Part shown: positions 22,240 to 31,596 of the stretch, piece after piece | Numbering within the stretch: the first letter of the stretch is position 1 | How the letters are laid out: the number at the start of each line of letters is the position of its first letter | Origin: a virus | Strand: one strand, 5' to 3' | IMG/VR virus record: IMGVR_UViG_3300025137_005412 | Span: 62,001 to 126,000 of that record | Length of the DNA: 64,000 nucleotides | Translations under genes and position numbers: made by a program | The notes under the pieces: generated by a model | Seen by the model: only the letters and a program-made list of their open reading frames with translations | What the model was told of the DNA's origin: nothing | Database searches by the model: none

Positions 22240-22932
22240 ATGGCATTACAAGAGTTTAGAGCAAACCTTTCAAAAGGTGGATTAGCAAGAGCCAGTAAAT
22301 GGATGGTTCGTGTATTTCCTCCTAGAGGAGTCACTGCTTCTGGTAATGCTCTTGGTAGATTGCTTGGTGGTGGATTAGAAATTAACCTACCAATATTTGA
22401 TGCATTAGACAATGCAGTTGGAGTATTAAATGATATTGATGTAAGTCTTGGTGGATTGAATATAAACTACAATCCAAATATTCCTACATTAGGTTATGCT
22501 TTATCAGGAGAGAATGAAGCATTAAGAACAATTAATTTATTCACAGCAGATGTAGAATTACCTGGTAGAGATGTGAATGAAATAGAAAGAAGAACAGAAG
22601 GTGAAGTAAGATCTGTAGGATACTTACATACACATCAAAGTCTTAATGTAGGTTATTACTGTTCTGAATCTCTAGCAGAAAAAGATTTCTTTGAAACTTG
22701 GCAAGAAGTTGTTTATAACAAAGATAAGGTTGCGAGTGGTTATTATGATGACTACACGAGCCGTATCGAAGTGATTAAATATAATGCAAGCTTCAAGAAA
22801 GAAGTTGCCAGATATCAATTCAATGAATGTTATCCAACAAACATTGGTTCACTGCAATTGGAAAATACTGGTGATGCAATTATGAAACTGCAATTGCAGT
22901 TTAAATTTAGAAACTATGATAGGATAAAATAA
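22240..22932 (+). CDS. tail-tube-fold protein, probably gp54-like tube initiator
   Basis: 230 residues. The LFTADVELPGRDVNEIERRTEGEVRSVGY region is the hallmark of T4 tail-tube-fold proteins (gp19, gp48, gp54 group), and SLQLENTGDAIMKLQLQFKF closes the beta-barrel. It is longer than a gp19 tube protein (about 163) and shorter than T4 gp54 (320). It sits with hub genes gp26, gp51, gp29 and gp48, so a gp54-like role in starting the tail tube is favoured. It starts directly at the preceding stop and ends with TAATG into gp26. Confidence 0.7.
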   Translation: MALQEFRANLSKGGLARASKWMVRVFPPRGVTASGNALGRLLGGGLEINLPIFDALDNAVGVLNDIDVSLGGLNINYNPNIPTLGYALSGENEALRTINLFTADVELPGRDVNEIERRTEGEVRSVGYLHTHQSLNVGYYCSESLAEKDFFETWQEVVYNKDKVASGYYDDYTSRIEVIKYNASFKKEVARYQFNECYPTNIGSLQLENTGDAIMKLQLQFKFRNYDRIK

Positions 22933-23639
22933 TGAGCGAGATTAGTCGTATTAAAATATCGACTCCCGAATATGATGAAATTTTACCTTCTACCAAAGAA
23001 GCGATAAAGATCAAACCATTCAGAGTAGCCGATGAAAAAACTCTTTTGATAGCATCAGAGAGCAAAGACCCCAAACAAATGGTGAATGCCATGAAAAAGA
23101 TTGTGGGTAATAGCCTTGTTGAAGATAGAGACATAGAGAAATTAGCTCCACATGATTTTGAATATCTGTTCTTAAAGATCAGAGCAAAGTCTGTTGGTGA
23201 AATTTCAAAACTAAAAGTAGCATGTAAAGAGTGTGAAACTAAAAATGATGTTGAATTTGATTTAGAGTCAGTCAGCATTAAAGAAGATGAAAACTTTTCT
23301 TCAGTACTTAAGATAAATGATAGGCTTCATTTTAAAATGAAGTACTTGAGTTTAGATGATGTTGTTGGAATGGATCCAGATGCAAAATCTTCTGAGATGT
23401 TTAGTATTATCGCAGATGCTGTAGATGTTATTGTCTATGAAGATGAAACAATAAATGTGGGTAAAGCAGAAAAGAAAGATGCATTAGATCTAATTGAAAG
23501 TCTACCATCCAAAGACTTTGAACAATTTGTTAATTACTTTTCTAATATGCCACATGTTATAGGTGTTGCAAACTTTAAGTGTTCAAACTGTGGTGCTGAA
23601 AATGCACATGAGATAAGAGGCCTTCAAAATTTTTTTTGA
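22932..23639 (+). CDS. 26: baseplate hub assembly protein gp26-like
   Basis: 235 residues (T4 gp26 is 208). The start, with YDEILPSTKEAIKIKPFRVADEKTLLIASES, is characteristic of the T4 baseplate hub gp26 family. A probable zinc ribbon is present: CKECE in the middle (about residues 98-102) and CSNCG near the C-terminus. It helps assemble the central hub and may be a chaperone rather than a virion part. It overlaps the gp51-like gene by 4 bases, and genes 51 and 26 are also neighbours in T4. Confidence 0.82.
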   Translation: MSEISRIKISTPEYDEILPSTKEAIKIKPFRVADEKTLLIASESKDPKQMVNAMKKIVGNSLVEDRDIEKLAPHDFEYLFLKIRAKSVGEISKLKVACKECETKNDVEFDLESVSIKEDENFSSVLKINDRLHFKMKYLSLDDVVGMDPDAKSSEMFSIIADAVDVIVYEDETINVGKAEKKDALDLIESLPSKDFEQFVNYFSNMPHVIGVANFKCSNCGAENAHEIRGLQNFF

Positions 23640-23836
23640 TAGCCCTTTCCCACATTAATTTAGAACACTACTATAAACTTAACTTTGCGATGAAACAACA
23701 TCACAAGTGGAGTATTGGTGAAATAGAATTAATGATACCTTGGGAAAGGGAAATATATGCTGGATTATTACAGCGGTTTCTTGAAGAAGAGCGTGACAGG
23801 CAAAAAGCCCAAGACGCTAAAATGAAGAGGAAATAA
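23636..23836 (+). CDS. 51: baseplate hub assembly catalyst gp51-like
   Basis: 66 residues. The pattern SIGEIELMIPWEREIYAGLL matches short gp51-like proteins in marine T4-like phages, with a helical, highly charged C-terminus. It is much shorter than T4 gp51 (249), so only the conserved core is comparable. It overlaps gp26 by 4 bases and is followed by the desaturase gene after 2 bases. It may act as an assembly chaperone for the hub and tape measure. Confidence 0.6.
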   Translation: MIALSHINLEHYYKLNFAMKQHHKWSIGEIELMIPWEREIYAGLLQRFLEEERDRQKAQDAKMKRK

Positions 23837-23838
23837 TT

Positions 23839-24630
23839 TTGAAGAATGAGTTCAAACATAACATACTTAAAGTCATGGGGATTTTCCAAATCGCTCTGCC
23901 TATCTGTGCTATTACATGGTTTATTCTATTTGGGTTGGACCCTGTTTTACTAATTGCTGGAATAGCTTTAGGTTATATTTTTTTCATACTCACTATGGCT
24001 GGGTACCACAGAATTCTGGCTCATAAAATTGTACAAACACCAACATGGTTTAAAGCACTATACAGCTTTGTCGGTTCTCTAGCTTTCTCATCACCACCAA
24101 TATCATGGGCCTCTACTCATATACTGCACCACATGTTCTCAGACACTGATAAGGATCCACATTCACCTAAGTATTTAGGACCTATCAAAAGTTCTTTATT
24201 CTATTTTCAAACACCATTCGGTGAGATTATGAAGAAGCTCAATCTTAGAGAAAAGAAAAAGTTTCTCATGACAATTAAACATCTTATCAAAGACCCAATA
24301 CTTATATTCTTTGAAAAGAACTATCTTGTATTAACCTTTATGTATTGCATAGCTCTAGCAATCATTCATCCATCGTTAGTTATATACTTCTATTGTATAC
24401 CTGTAATGTATAGTCATCTAGGTGCATTGCTAGTGGTCACTAATCATGATGGTGTATTTGGTGGAGTAAACAATAGCAATAGACATAGAGCATTCAATAA
24501 ATTTTTATTATGGCCAATAGTATATGGTGAACACAATCATGCTGATCATCATGACCACCCTGGACGCGCGGATGGATTAAATAATCTATTAAGGAAAGTG
24601 TTTAGTAAATGGCCGAAGAGCAAAGTATAA
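23839..24630 (+). CDS. membrane fatty-acid (acyl-lipid/acyl-CoA delta-9 type) desaturase
   Basis: 263 residues with three His boxes: HRILAH (H57-H62), HILHH (H94, H97, H98) and HADHH (H234, H237, H238). Two pairs of membrane helices lie before and after box 2. It introduces a double bond into fatty acids using oxygen and an electron donor. I use the TTG at 23839 as start because an AGAGGA site lies before it; the next ATG (23875) has none and would cut the first helix. It is inserted among hub genes (2 bases after gp51; 22-base overlap with gp29), so it is expressed late. Confidence 0.92.
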   Translation: MKNEFKHNILKVMGIFQIALPICAITWFILFGLDPVLLIAGIALGYIFFILTMAGYHRILAHKIVQTPTWFKALYSFVGSLAFSSPPISWASTHILHHMFSDTDKDPHSPKYLGPIKSSLFYFQTPFGEIMKKLNLREKKKFLMTIKHLIKDPILIFFEKNYLVLTFMYCIALAIIHPSLVIYFYCIPVMYSHLGALLVVTNHDGVFGGVNNSNRHRAFNKFLLWPIVYGEHNHADHHDHPGRADGLNNLLRKVFSKWPKSKV

Positions 24631-26315
24631 ATCAAAGAAAAATTCAACTTCTAAAAGAGAAGAATATTGCTGACGAGATAAAAAATCTTGGCAGCTTGAA
24701 TGAGATCATACGTCGTAATAAAAAGATAGCTGATCAAATGCTTGATAGTTTTACAAAATCAGATGGAAAGAAAACTGTTATTGACCAAGAAGCCGTAGCT
24801 AAAGATGTTGACGGTGCTAGAAAAGCACTCATAGAATTTCAAAAACAAGCTTCAGCCTCAGCAGATGTTGAAGGAAAAGCAGATAGTACTAAAGAAGCTA
24901 TAGACGCTTTAGGTGTTAAATTACAAGATCTTCAAAAAAGAGATAATGAAGGTGATAAGAAATTTTTAATGAAATTATTTGGAACACCTGGAGATAGAAA
25001 ACAAGCTCAAGCTGAAATGAAACAATTCTTTATGGACCTACCAAAGAAGATTGGTTTAAAATTAAGTGGTATAGTGAACAAAGCATTCAGTTCAATAAAA
25101 GATGGAATAGGTACTTTCTTTGATATTCTCAAAACAGGTTTATTATTACTTGGTGGACTTGCTGCACTCGATGGATTCATAGACGGTTGGTCAAATGCAG
25201 AAAGATGGTTAGGTGCTAATGCTAATTTTGGTGATAGACTTGCTTCTGGATTAACAGGTATTGTTCGTGCATTTAAGCCGATGACAGATGAAGAAGCCGC
25301 TGCATTAGCTGAAAATTTAGCTGGTAAATTTGAAACATTAACCGCTATAATTAAAAGAATTGGTACTGCATTTGGAAACATTCTTGGTTTAAATACTGAT
25401 GCAGAATCACAAAGTCTTTTTGATAAAATAAAAGATTGGGGTATAGCTATAACGACATCATTATTATTATTCACAAATATAGCATCTACAATGGCTGTAG
25501 GAATTATAAAACAAGCTGGAAAACTATTCTATCAAGTCGGATTATTTGCTTTGAATTCAAAGTTCCTTTCAGCAAGGTATTTAAAAATAAATGCTATATT
25601 AGCTGGTAGAAAACTTAAAGCAGCATTAACTGGTCTTAGACTTGGAATGATTGCATTTGCAACCGTAACGATTCCAGCAATGGCAGCTACGATATGGGGA
25701 ATGGTCTCAGCTGTAGGAGTCTTCTTAGTATCAAATCCAATTGGTTGGATAATCTTAGCCTTACTTGCGGTTGGAGCTTTATTTTATGTCTTCTGGGATC
25801 AAATCTCAGCTATGCATAAAGCCGTTAAAGATTCTGGTGGTTATATACTACATTTAAAATTGATGTGGGCAAAAGTCACCGATGCCATAGGTTCATTTGC
25901 TAATATGTTTATTGGTTGGTACAATAGTATTATAAGCTATCTACCAGAGTTTATGAGACCAAGACAAATACCAAAAAGTTCTATGTTTGCAACCGATAGT
26001 GCTGATAAGATTAAAGCAGAAATGACACAAAATATGAGAGAAGCTGCAGAAAGAGATGCTGCACTTGAAACCGCTCAGTTAGAACAACAAAATAATGTTT
26101 CAGCCTATGATATGGGATCTGGAAGTGAAGCAGCTGAGTTAGCGGATTTTGAAGCTCAAATGGCTGCATTAGGAATTAATAGCGAAGGTACAACAACAAC
26201 AAATAATGCTGCAGCATTCACACAAAATATTGTCAATACAAATAATAATACTTCAGTTGCTTTGAAAACGAGACCTGGTTATACTATGGATTTTGGTAGT
26301 GCTTATAGCTACTAA
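24609..26315 (+). CDS. 29: tail tape-measure/baseplate hub protein gp29-like
   Basis: 568 residues, close to T4 gp29 (590). It has a coiled-coil, polar N-terminus; hydrophobic and glycine-rich segments in the middle (about 170-195 and 335-400) as in tape-measure proteins; and an Ala/Gln-rich C-terminus. It sits right after gp26 and gp51 and before gp48, which fits a tape measure. T4 gp29 sets tail length and is ejected with DNA. Sequence resemblance is weak by eye, so the call leans on size, composition and order. It ends convergently with gp4, overlapping by 4 bases. Confidence 0.72.
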   Translation: MAEEQSINQRKIQLLKEKNIADEIKNLGSLNEIIRRNKKIADQMLDSFTKSDGKKTVIDQEAVAKDVDGARKALIEFQKQASASADVEGKADSTKEAIDALGVKLQDLQKRDNEGDKKFLMKLFGTPGDRKQAQAEMKQFFMDLPKKIGLKLSGIVNKAFSSIKDGIGTFFDILKTGLLLLGGLAALDGFIDGWSNAERWLGANANFGDRLASGLTGIVRAFKPMTDEEAAALAENLAGKFETLTAIIKRIGTAFGNILGLNTDAESQSLFDKIKDWGIAITTSLLLFTNIASTMAVGIIKQAGKLFYQVGLFALNSKFLSARYLKINAILAGRKLKAALTGLRLGMIAFATVTIPAMAATIWGMVSAVGVFLVSNPIGWIILALLAVGALFYVFWDQISAMHKAVKDSGGYILHLKLMWAKVTDAIGSFANMFIGWYNSIISYLPEFMRPRQIPKSSMFATDSADKIKAEMTQNMREAAERDAALETAQLEQQNNVSAYDMGSGSEAAELADFEAQMAALGINSEGTTTTNNAAAFTQNIVNTNNNTSVALKTRPGYTMDFGSAYSY

Positions 26316-26854
26316 GATCTTCTTTTAGGTTTAGTATATTTTCTTACTATTTTATTTCCAGCAGATTTAGACAATCTTTTTTCAGCAAGTAATAGACTCT
26401 TATCTACTTCCCAAGATAATATACCCATTCTTTGTAATTCTACTTCAGTCCAAATTTCAAATTTCAAACCATTCTTCATACAAGCATTATTGGCGTTCTT
26501 CCATTTCTCAGAATTGATTGCCCATCTCGCAGTCTCTTCAATCCATCTTTTAGACTTTCTTGTTGGAGATTCTGGTGGTACAGTTTCTTTCTTTGGCTTT
26601 ACTTCTATTACTTTTGTAGTACCATCTCTGAATTTTATATAGAAATCTGGATAATATCTGGCTCTCTTACCAGTCACGGGGTGTTGATATGGTATAGCAA
26701 TCTCTTCACTTGCCCATTCCATTACATCAATGTTCTCATCACACCACTTCATGACGTTTCTTTCCCATAAAGATCTGTATAAAATCTTCTTAGGATCACC
26801 TGCATATTTTTGTGGATTATCTAGTGATGTAAATTTTCCTCTGTATGTTGCCAT
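26312..26854 (-). CDS. 4: head completion protein gp4 (nuclease-like fold)
   Basis: 180 residues. It follows T4 gp4 clearly: YRGKFTSLDNPQKYAGDP, ILYRSLWERNVMKWCDEN, WASEEIAIPYQHP, ARYYPDFYIK and IEVKPKKE. The last two contain the D...ExK residues of a PD-(D/E)XK endonuclease fold. In T4 the gene product (also called gp50) completes filled heads before tail joining. It is the only minus-strand gene in the 21.5-36 kb block and has its own late motif at 26885-26892. Confidence 0.92.
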   Translation of the reverse strand: MATYRGKFTSLDNPQKYAGDPKKILYRSLWERNVMKWCDENIDVMEWASEEIAIPYQHPVTGKRARYYPDFYIKFRDGTTKVIEVKPKKETVPPESPTRKSKRWIEETARWAINSEKWKNANNACMKNGLKFEIWTEVELQRMGILSWEVDKSLLLAEKRLSKSAGNKIVRKYTKPKRRS

Positions 26855-26862
26855 AATAAATA
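26855..26862 (+). promoter_or_regulatory. late-promoter motif AATAAATA before gp48
   Basis: Plus-strand octamer 35 bases before the ATG at 26898, the spacing expected for a T4-type late promoter with a 5' leader. It overlaps the region of the divergent motif for gp4. Confidence 0.45.
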
Positions 26863-26884
26863 TCTATATTAGTAATTAATAGGA

Positions 26885-26892
26885 TATTTATT
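26885..26892 (-). promoter_or_regulatory. late-promoter motif AATAAATA before gp4
   Basis: Minus-strand octamer about 30 bases before the gp4 ATG at 26854. Together with 26855-26862 it makes a small divergent late-promoter pair. Confidence 0.45.
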
Positions 26893-26897
26893 TAAAA

Positions 26898-28013
26898 ATG
26901 CCAGAGAATTTTGTAAGCTTAAGATACCCAGAGAATCTCGGTACATCATCATCACCTAACTACGTGACATTTTCACCAGTAGAAATTGATTATGGTACAG
27001 GAACAAATTATGGAAACCCAGTAGATCGTGGAAGTGGTGGTTTATTCGGTGGTGGATCAGGTGGAGGTCTTGACATAAATCTTGGTGGTGGTAATCCATT
27101 TAAACAAATTGCAAATCAAATTGGTGGTACATTAACAAGCCTAGCTGATGCAGCCTTAGATTCAATTGATGCTATTGGTAGTATTTTTGAAGCAGGTTCT
27201 TTATCAGCTAAAGCAAGTGCATTTGGTAAAATTGTAAATGGTAAAATTCGTATTGGAGATTTTATACTTTCATCTGGAATTAAAACAACTGCTCCACAAT
27301 TAAACACTAAAGGTTCTATATCATTATATTTACCACAGTCACTCACATCAAATACTTCAGCTAACTATGAGAATAAAGAATTAGGTGCAACAGGTGCAGC
27401 TGCACTCGAAGCAACCTCAGGAACTGATACACTTAACGCATCAGAAGATGCACCAAAGTTGTTGGAGGCATTGTTAGGAGATACTATAAAAAGAACTGGT
27501 CAACTTGGAGATATATTAGCTATTAAAGAAGGTGCTATTGTAAATCCATATTCATACCAATTATTTGGTGGTGTGTCACATAGAACATTTTCATATCAAT
27601 TTGATTTTGTACCAAAGAATGCCAAAGAAGCAAGAGAAGTAGCGAATATATGTGATATGTTTTTATTCTATATGCTTCCATCTAAAGGTATAGGCGATGC
27701 TGAAACTAAATTTTTTAGTCAAAATGAACTTAAAGATGGTGAAGCAGCAACTAAAGATAATATGGGAAGTGAGATAAAAGGAGATTTTGGTAGACATTTC
27801 CTAAAGATGCCATCAATGTGGGAAATCAATTACTTTAGAAATGGTAATGAATTATCTCATGTACAAAAACCAAATAAATGTTTTATGGATACATGTAATA
27901 TTACTTATGGTGGAGATTCTGGTAATCTTTTACATTCTGATGGTTCACCAGTAAAAACTACAATTGAAATGTCATTCACAGAAGTTGAACCATTGGTAAG
28001 AGGTCGTCAGTAA
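26898..28013 (+). CDS. 48: baseplate tail-tube cap gp48
   Basis: 371 residues (T4 gp48 is 364). The N-terminal VSLRYPENLG...NYVTFSPVEI segment is the typical gp48 start, followed by a Gly-rich linker (about 45-65) and a C-terminal tail-tube fold with SHRTFSYQFDFVPKNAKEAREV and IEMSFTEVEPL. gp48 caps the baseplate hub and starts the tube together with gp54. It overlaps gp53 by 1 base (TAATG). DSD motifs, abundant in outer baseplate proteins here, are absent. Confidence 0.88.
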   Translation: MPENFVSLRYPENLGTSSSPNYVTFSPVEIDYGTGTNYGNPVDRGSGGLFGGGSGGGLDINLGGGNPFKQIANQIGGTLTSLADAALDSIDAIGSIFEAGSLSAKASAFGKIVNGKIRIGDFILSSGIKTTAPQLNTKGSISLYLPQSLTSNTSANYENKELGATGAAALEATSGTDTLNASEDAPKLLEALLGDTIKRTGQLGDILAIKEGAIVNPYSYQLFGGVSHRTFSYQFDFVPKNAKEAREVANICDMFLFYMLPSKGIGDAETKFFSQNELKDGEAATKDNMGSEIKGDFGRHFLKMPSMWEINYFRNGNELSHVQKPNKCFMDTCNITYGGDSGNLLHSDGSPVKTTIEMSFTEVEPLVRGRQ

Positions 28014-28669
28014 TGTCTTATTTTAAAAACTTCCAAAGAATAGTATACGAATTTCCTGATGATGTTAAGAGAGTAATTACAGACTTATCAATAAGACCAA
28101 AATTTAGAGATAATATTCTAGAGAATGTAAACAATTTTGAATTTTATAATGTAAGAGATGGTGATACACCAGAGATCATTGCTTATGAACAATATGGTGA
28201 TGTTGAATTACATTGGGCTATATTAATTGCAAATAATGTTATGAGTATCTATAATGATTGGGTAAAAGATCAGAACCAATTTCAAGAGTTTCTTTTTCAA
28301 AAATATAAAACACAAAGTGATAGTGATGGAGTTGCAGTGACTTTATCTAAGGTTGGAGTCACAGAGTACATACAATTTGTAGGTACTTCTTCAAATGACT
28401 TTTCAAGTTATGTCACAGGCACTAGTGTTAAAACAAGACCACATCATTTTGAAGATACAAATAAAGTAGTTTACTCTTATGATAGTATTGTAAATAATGG
28501 TTCACTTAAAGATGCATTTGGAAATGGAATATCATATCCAACAGTATCTCCAGTATCAATTGAAACTGTAGAAGATAGATTAAATGAAGAGAAAAGACAA
28601 ATCATTATTCCATCAAGAGCAGTAATCGATAAATTGCGTAAAGAAATCAAAGAGTATATAAATGGCTAA
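28013..28669 (+). CDS. 53: baseplate wedge protein gp53
   Basis: 218 residues (T4 gp53 is 196). The N-terminal beta-strands and the LysM-like block YNVRDGDTPEIIAYEQYGDVELHWAILIANN are diagnostic of gp53. The protein clamps the wedge core around the hub. One SDSDG tripeptide cluster occurs near residue 104. It overlaps gp27 by 8 bases. In T4, 53 also neighbours gene 4 and gene 5, so the local order is conserved. Confidence 0.9.
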   Translation: MSYFKNFQRIVYEFPDDVKRVITDLSIRPKFRDNILENVNNFEFYNVRDGDTPEIIAYEQYGDVELHWAILIANNVMSIYNDWVKDQNQFQEFLFQKYKTQSDSDGVAVTLSKVGVTEYIQFVGTSSNDFSSYVTGTSVKTRPHHFEDTNKVVYSYDSIVNNGSLKDAFGNGISYPTVSPVSIETVEDRLNEEKRQIIIPSRAVIDKLRKEIKEYING

Positions 28670-29858
28670 CACAGGTAATTTCCCTGGAAAATGGGAACTA
28701 AAGAAATGCGAAGTAGCAAGAAGTGGATCTGGTCTAGAGATCACATCGCTCGTTTCTGAATTCAATGTATATGCATCTATTATAGATCCAACAATTGTTG
28801 GTGAATTACTTATTATAGATGGACAAAATTTACTTTCAGGAATGCCAGTTCAAGGAGGTGATATTATAAAACTAACTGTTGAAATAACTGGTGAAATAAG
28901 AGAATACAAATTACAGATTGCGCAAATAAAAAATATAAGTGATCTTGAAACTCAAAGAATGTATGTATTTCAATGTGTTTCTATATTCTTCTTTGAAAGC
29001 TTTCATCAAAAGTTCTCTCAATCATTTAAAGGACCACTATCTGAAACAGCTTTAACTATATTTAAAAAATACACTGATGAAAAGTATGGAATATGGGAAG
29101 GTTCTAAGGGATCTGAAACAGTTATTATTCCTAATTGGAATCCTATTAAAGCATTAACTTGGTTGGCTGCAAGATCTGAATCATTAGAACAAGCTGTAAG
29201 ATTTAGATTCTTTCAAGATACTAAGGGTAAATTTAATTTTATGCCAATCGAAAAGGCACTTACTAATTATAAAGATAATCCACCATTTGAATTTGTATAT
29301 CGTGGAAATAAATCTGGTATTGGTTCAGCAACACAAACAGATGAAGATTTTCATGCTATCAAAAATTTAAACTTCAATCCATCATCTTATGATTTAGGAA
29401 AAGCTTTGAGAGAAGGTTATTTAAAAGCAAGATCTTATGGCATTAATATTACTAATAAGACACAAACAATAATTGACTATGATTACTTTGCAGAATTTGA
29501 TTCAAAAGATTATCTGAATGATTTTCCAAGTTATTATAAAAAAGATTTTAATGTTGGTAAAATTAAGATGGATTTAATTACATCTTCTGGTAAGCAAAAA
29601 AGTATTTCAGATTTAAGAAGAACTACTGTGACCGATTATAATCAGATGGTACAAATTACAATATTTGGTAATTCAGAAATTGATATTGGTCAAGTTGTAG
29701 ATCTTGATATTCCAAATCCAGATCCAGCCAACAAGTCAGATCAGGATAAATTATGGTCTGGTAAATATTATGTAATAGGAAAAAGAGATCTATATACTGG
29801 TGATAATTGTAATATGGTTCTTGATTGTGCAAAAGAAAGTATGGGTATGCAGTTATGA
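28662..29858 (+). CDS. 27: baseplate hub protein gp27-like
   Basis: 398 residues (T4 gp27 is 391). It starts GNFPGKWELKKCEV with ITSLVSEFNVYASIIDPTI, then GELLIIDGQNLL, the pattern of gp27-like hub proteins, whose trimer forms the adaptor between the tube and the gp5 spike. The WLAARSESLEQAVRFRFFQD block lies in the gp27 central domain. It overlaps gp5 by 4 bases (ATGA). No DSD motif is present, consistent with an inner hub location. Confidence 0.85.
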   Translation: MANTGNFPGKWELKKCEVARSGSGLEITSLVSEFNVYASIIDPTIVGELLIIDGQNLLSGMPVQGGDIIKLTVEITGEIREYKLQIAQIKNISDLETQRMYVFQCVSIFFFESFHQKFSQSFKGPLSETALTIFKKYTDEKYGIWEGSKGSETVIIPNWNPIKALTWLAARSESLEQAVRFRFFQDTKGKFNFMPIEKALTNYKDNPPFEFVYRGNKSGIGSATQTDEDFHAIKNLNFNPSSYDLGKALREGYLKARSYGINITNKTQTIIDYDYFAEFDSKDYLNDFPSYYKKDFNVGKIKMDLITSSGKQKSISDLRRTTVTDYNQMVQITIFGNSEIDIGQVVDLDIPNPDPANKSDQDKLWSGKYYVIGKRDLYTGDNCNMVLDCAKESMGMQL

Positions 29859-31162
29859 TGTTAGATGGAAGAATGTATTGGTTTTCTGGTGTTGTTGAGG
29901 ATAGAAATGATCCAGAAAGAATGGGTAGAGTTAAAGTAAGAATTCACGGTGTTCATACTGATAATAAAGATTTAATACCTACAGAAGATTTACCTTGGTC
30001 ACAAGTAATGATGCCTATAACATCTGCATCACTCGCGGGTGTAGGTACGTCTGCGACTGGAATTGTACCAGGTTCATGGGTAGTAGGTTATTTTATTGAT
30101 GGAGCTGATATGCAAGAGAGTATTATTATGGGTACTCTACCATCAAAACCATATATAAAAAATCCTGAGATTGGATTCTTTGATCCTAAAGGACAACATC
30201 CAACAAGATCAGATGGTGTAGATACACCTGACTCAGCTTTAACAAGTAAGTTTAGTGAGCATCCATCATATGTCGAGAAGGTAGATAAAAGACAAACAAA
30301 AGTAGAGACTGCTACTCCACCATGGCTTCGAACCGTAACTATAGATGAAGAAGATGATCCTAAGTTTACAAGACCTACATGGGATATGCCAGAAATACAA
30401 AGAGGTTTTGAACCATCTTATCCATTTAATAAAGTCACTGAAACAGAAAGAGGTCATGTATTTGAAGTAGATGATACTCAAGGAAATGAAAGAATTTCAA
30501 TGTATCATAGAGGTGGTACTAACTTTGAAATTCAGGATAATAGTGATATGACTTCAACTATTGTTGGTGATAATTATACAGTAGTGTTTGGTAATGATAA
30601 GATATATGTAAAAGGTAATGTAGATATTACAATCGATGGAGATGTAAGAGAACTCATTAAAGGTAATTACCATTTAGAAGTTGAGAAAGATTATACTGTA
30701 AATGTAAAAGGATCACGTGAAACAGCAATTGGTGGTAATGAATTATTAGAAGTTGGTCGAGCTTATTCATCAAATATAAATCTCGATTATACAACAAGAA
30801 TTGGTGGTCATGAAATAAGAGTTGTAGATAAATCAAGAAATACAACTATTGGTGATTCAGAAGATTTAACAGTCACAACTAATATGAATGAGATTGTTTC
30901 TGGTAAGAGAGATATGTTTACAAAGGATGAACATACACAAGTGATTACAGACAAATTAAATATATCAGCACTAGGTGATATTACTGTAGGTACTAAAGCG
31001 AATCATGTAGAAACTATTAAGGGTACTAGAACAGAAGTTATTGATGGTGCTGTAGGTGAAACCTATAAAGATGGACAAACAACAAATGTCACTGGCACAA
31101 TAGATATAGATGCTACTGAAGATGTTGATATGGATACTGGAGGCAATATACTGTTAAACTAA
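29855..31162 (+). CDS. 5: baseplate central spike gp5-like (OB fold plus beta-helix, no lysozyme domain)
   Basis: I start at the ATG at 29855, in the ATGA overlap with gp27; the frame upstream is a shadow. The 435 residues have an OB-fold (YWFSGVVEDRNDPERMGRVKVRIHG, about 8-32 onward) and a long repetitive beta-helix (about 205-435) with short strand repeats such as YTVNVKGSRETAIGGN. The T4 lysozyme domain between the two is missing, as in cyanophage gp5. The spike punctures the outer membrane. It is followed by TAATG into the next gene. Confidence 0.9.
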   Translation: MMLDGRMYWFSGVVEDRNDPERMGRVKVRIHGVHTDNKDLIPTEDLPWSQVMMPITSASLAGVGTSATGIVPGSWVVGYFIDGADMQESIIMGTLPSKPYIKNPEIGFFDPKGQHPTRSDGVDTPDSALTSKFSEHPSYVEKVDKRQTKVETATPPWLRTVTIDEEDDPKFTRPTWDMPEIQRGFEPSYPFNKVTETERGHVFEVDDTQGNERISMYHRGGTNFEIQDNSDMTSTIVGDNYTVVFGNDKIYVKGNVDITIDGDVRELIKGNYHLEVEKDYTVNVKGSRETAIGGNELLEVGRAYSSNINLDYTTRIGGHEIRVVDKSRNTTIGDSEDLTVTTNMNEIVSGKRDMFTKDEHTQVITDKLNISALGDITVGTKANHVETIKGTRTEVIDGAVGETYKDGQTTNVTGTIDIDATEDVDMDTGGNILLN

Positions 31163-31596
31163 TGAATGAACTTTTAAACTCAGAAATACTAAACATTTGG
31201 AATTTGCTCGGACCATGGGCTGCTATCATAGGTTCTATAATAGTTGGTATGTGGATAAAGGATTGGTCTACAGGATTTGCAAAAGGTGCTAGATTCAGAA
31301 TGAGTAAATCATTTAATGAAGGTGATAAGGTATTATTAGAAGGAAAGCCTGCACTTATTATAAAGATTGGATTTACTGAAACAGTATTTGGAATCTATAA
31401 TGAAGATGGTTATACATGGAGATATGTGCAGAATGAAAGAATACCATTTCTTAAATTAGAAAAAATTGTAGATAAAGATCTACATCAAGATACAGATGCA
31501 GAAAAAGCACAGAAGATAATTGACACAATACAAAATGTAGAGATCGCTAAGAATGCGAAAGAGATTGAGGCTATGAAGAATGGCAAAAAAAAATAA
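31162..31596 (+). CDS. single-span membrane protein with MscS-like beta domain
   Basis: 144 residues. One membrane helix (about 14-33) is followed by a small beta domain, FNEGDKVLLEGKPALIIKIGF with an aromatic GYTWRYVQNERI strand, similar in layout to the beta domain of small-conductance mechanosensitive channels. A charged helical tail ends the protein. The pore-lining helices of a full MscS are absent, so it is unlikely to be a channel on its own. It overlaps the PAP2 gene by 17 bases. A role in the envelope during infection is only a guess. Confidence 0.55.
   Translation: MNELLNSEILNIWNLLGPWAAIIGSIIVGMWIKDWSTGFAKGARFRMSKSFNEGDKVLLEGKPALIIKIGFTETVFGIYNEDGYTWRYVQNERIPFLKLEKIVDKDLHQDTDAEKAQKIIDTIQNVEIAKNAKEIEAMKNGKKK

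Noticed and set aside
25007-25474. 155-residue minus-strand frame opposite gp29
   Set aside because: Antisense of an Ala/Gly/Lys-rich tape-measure gene; no ribosome site and no recognisable motif.
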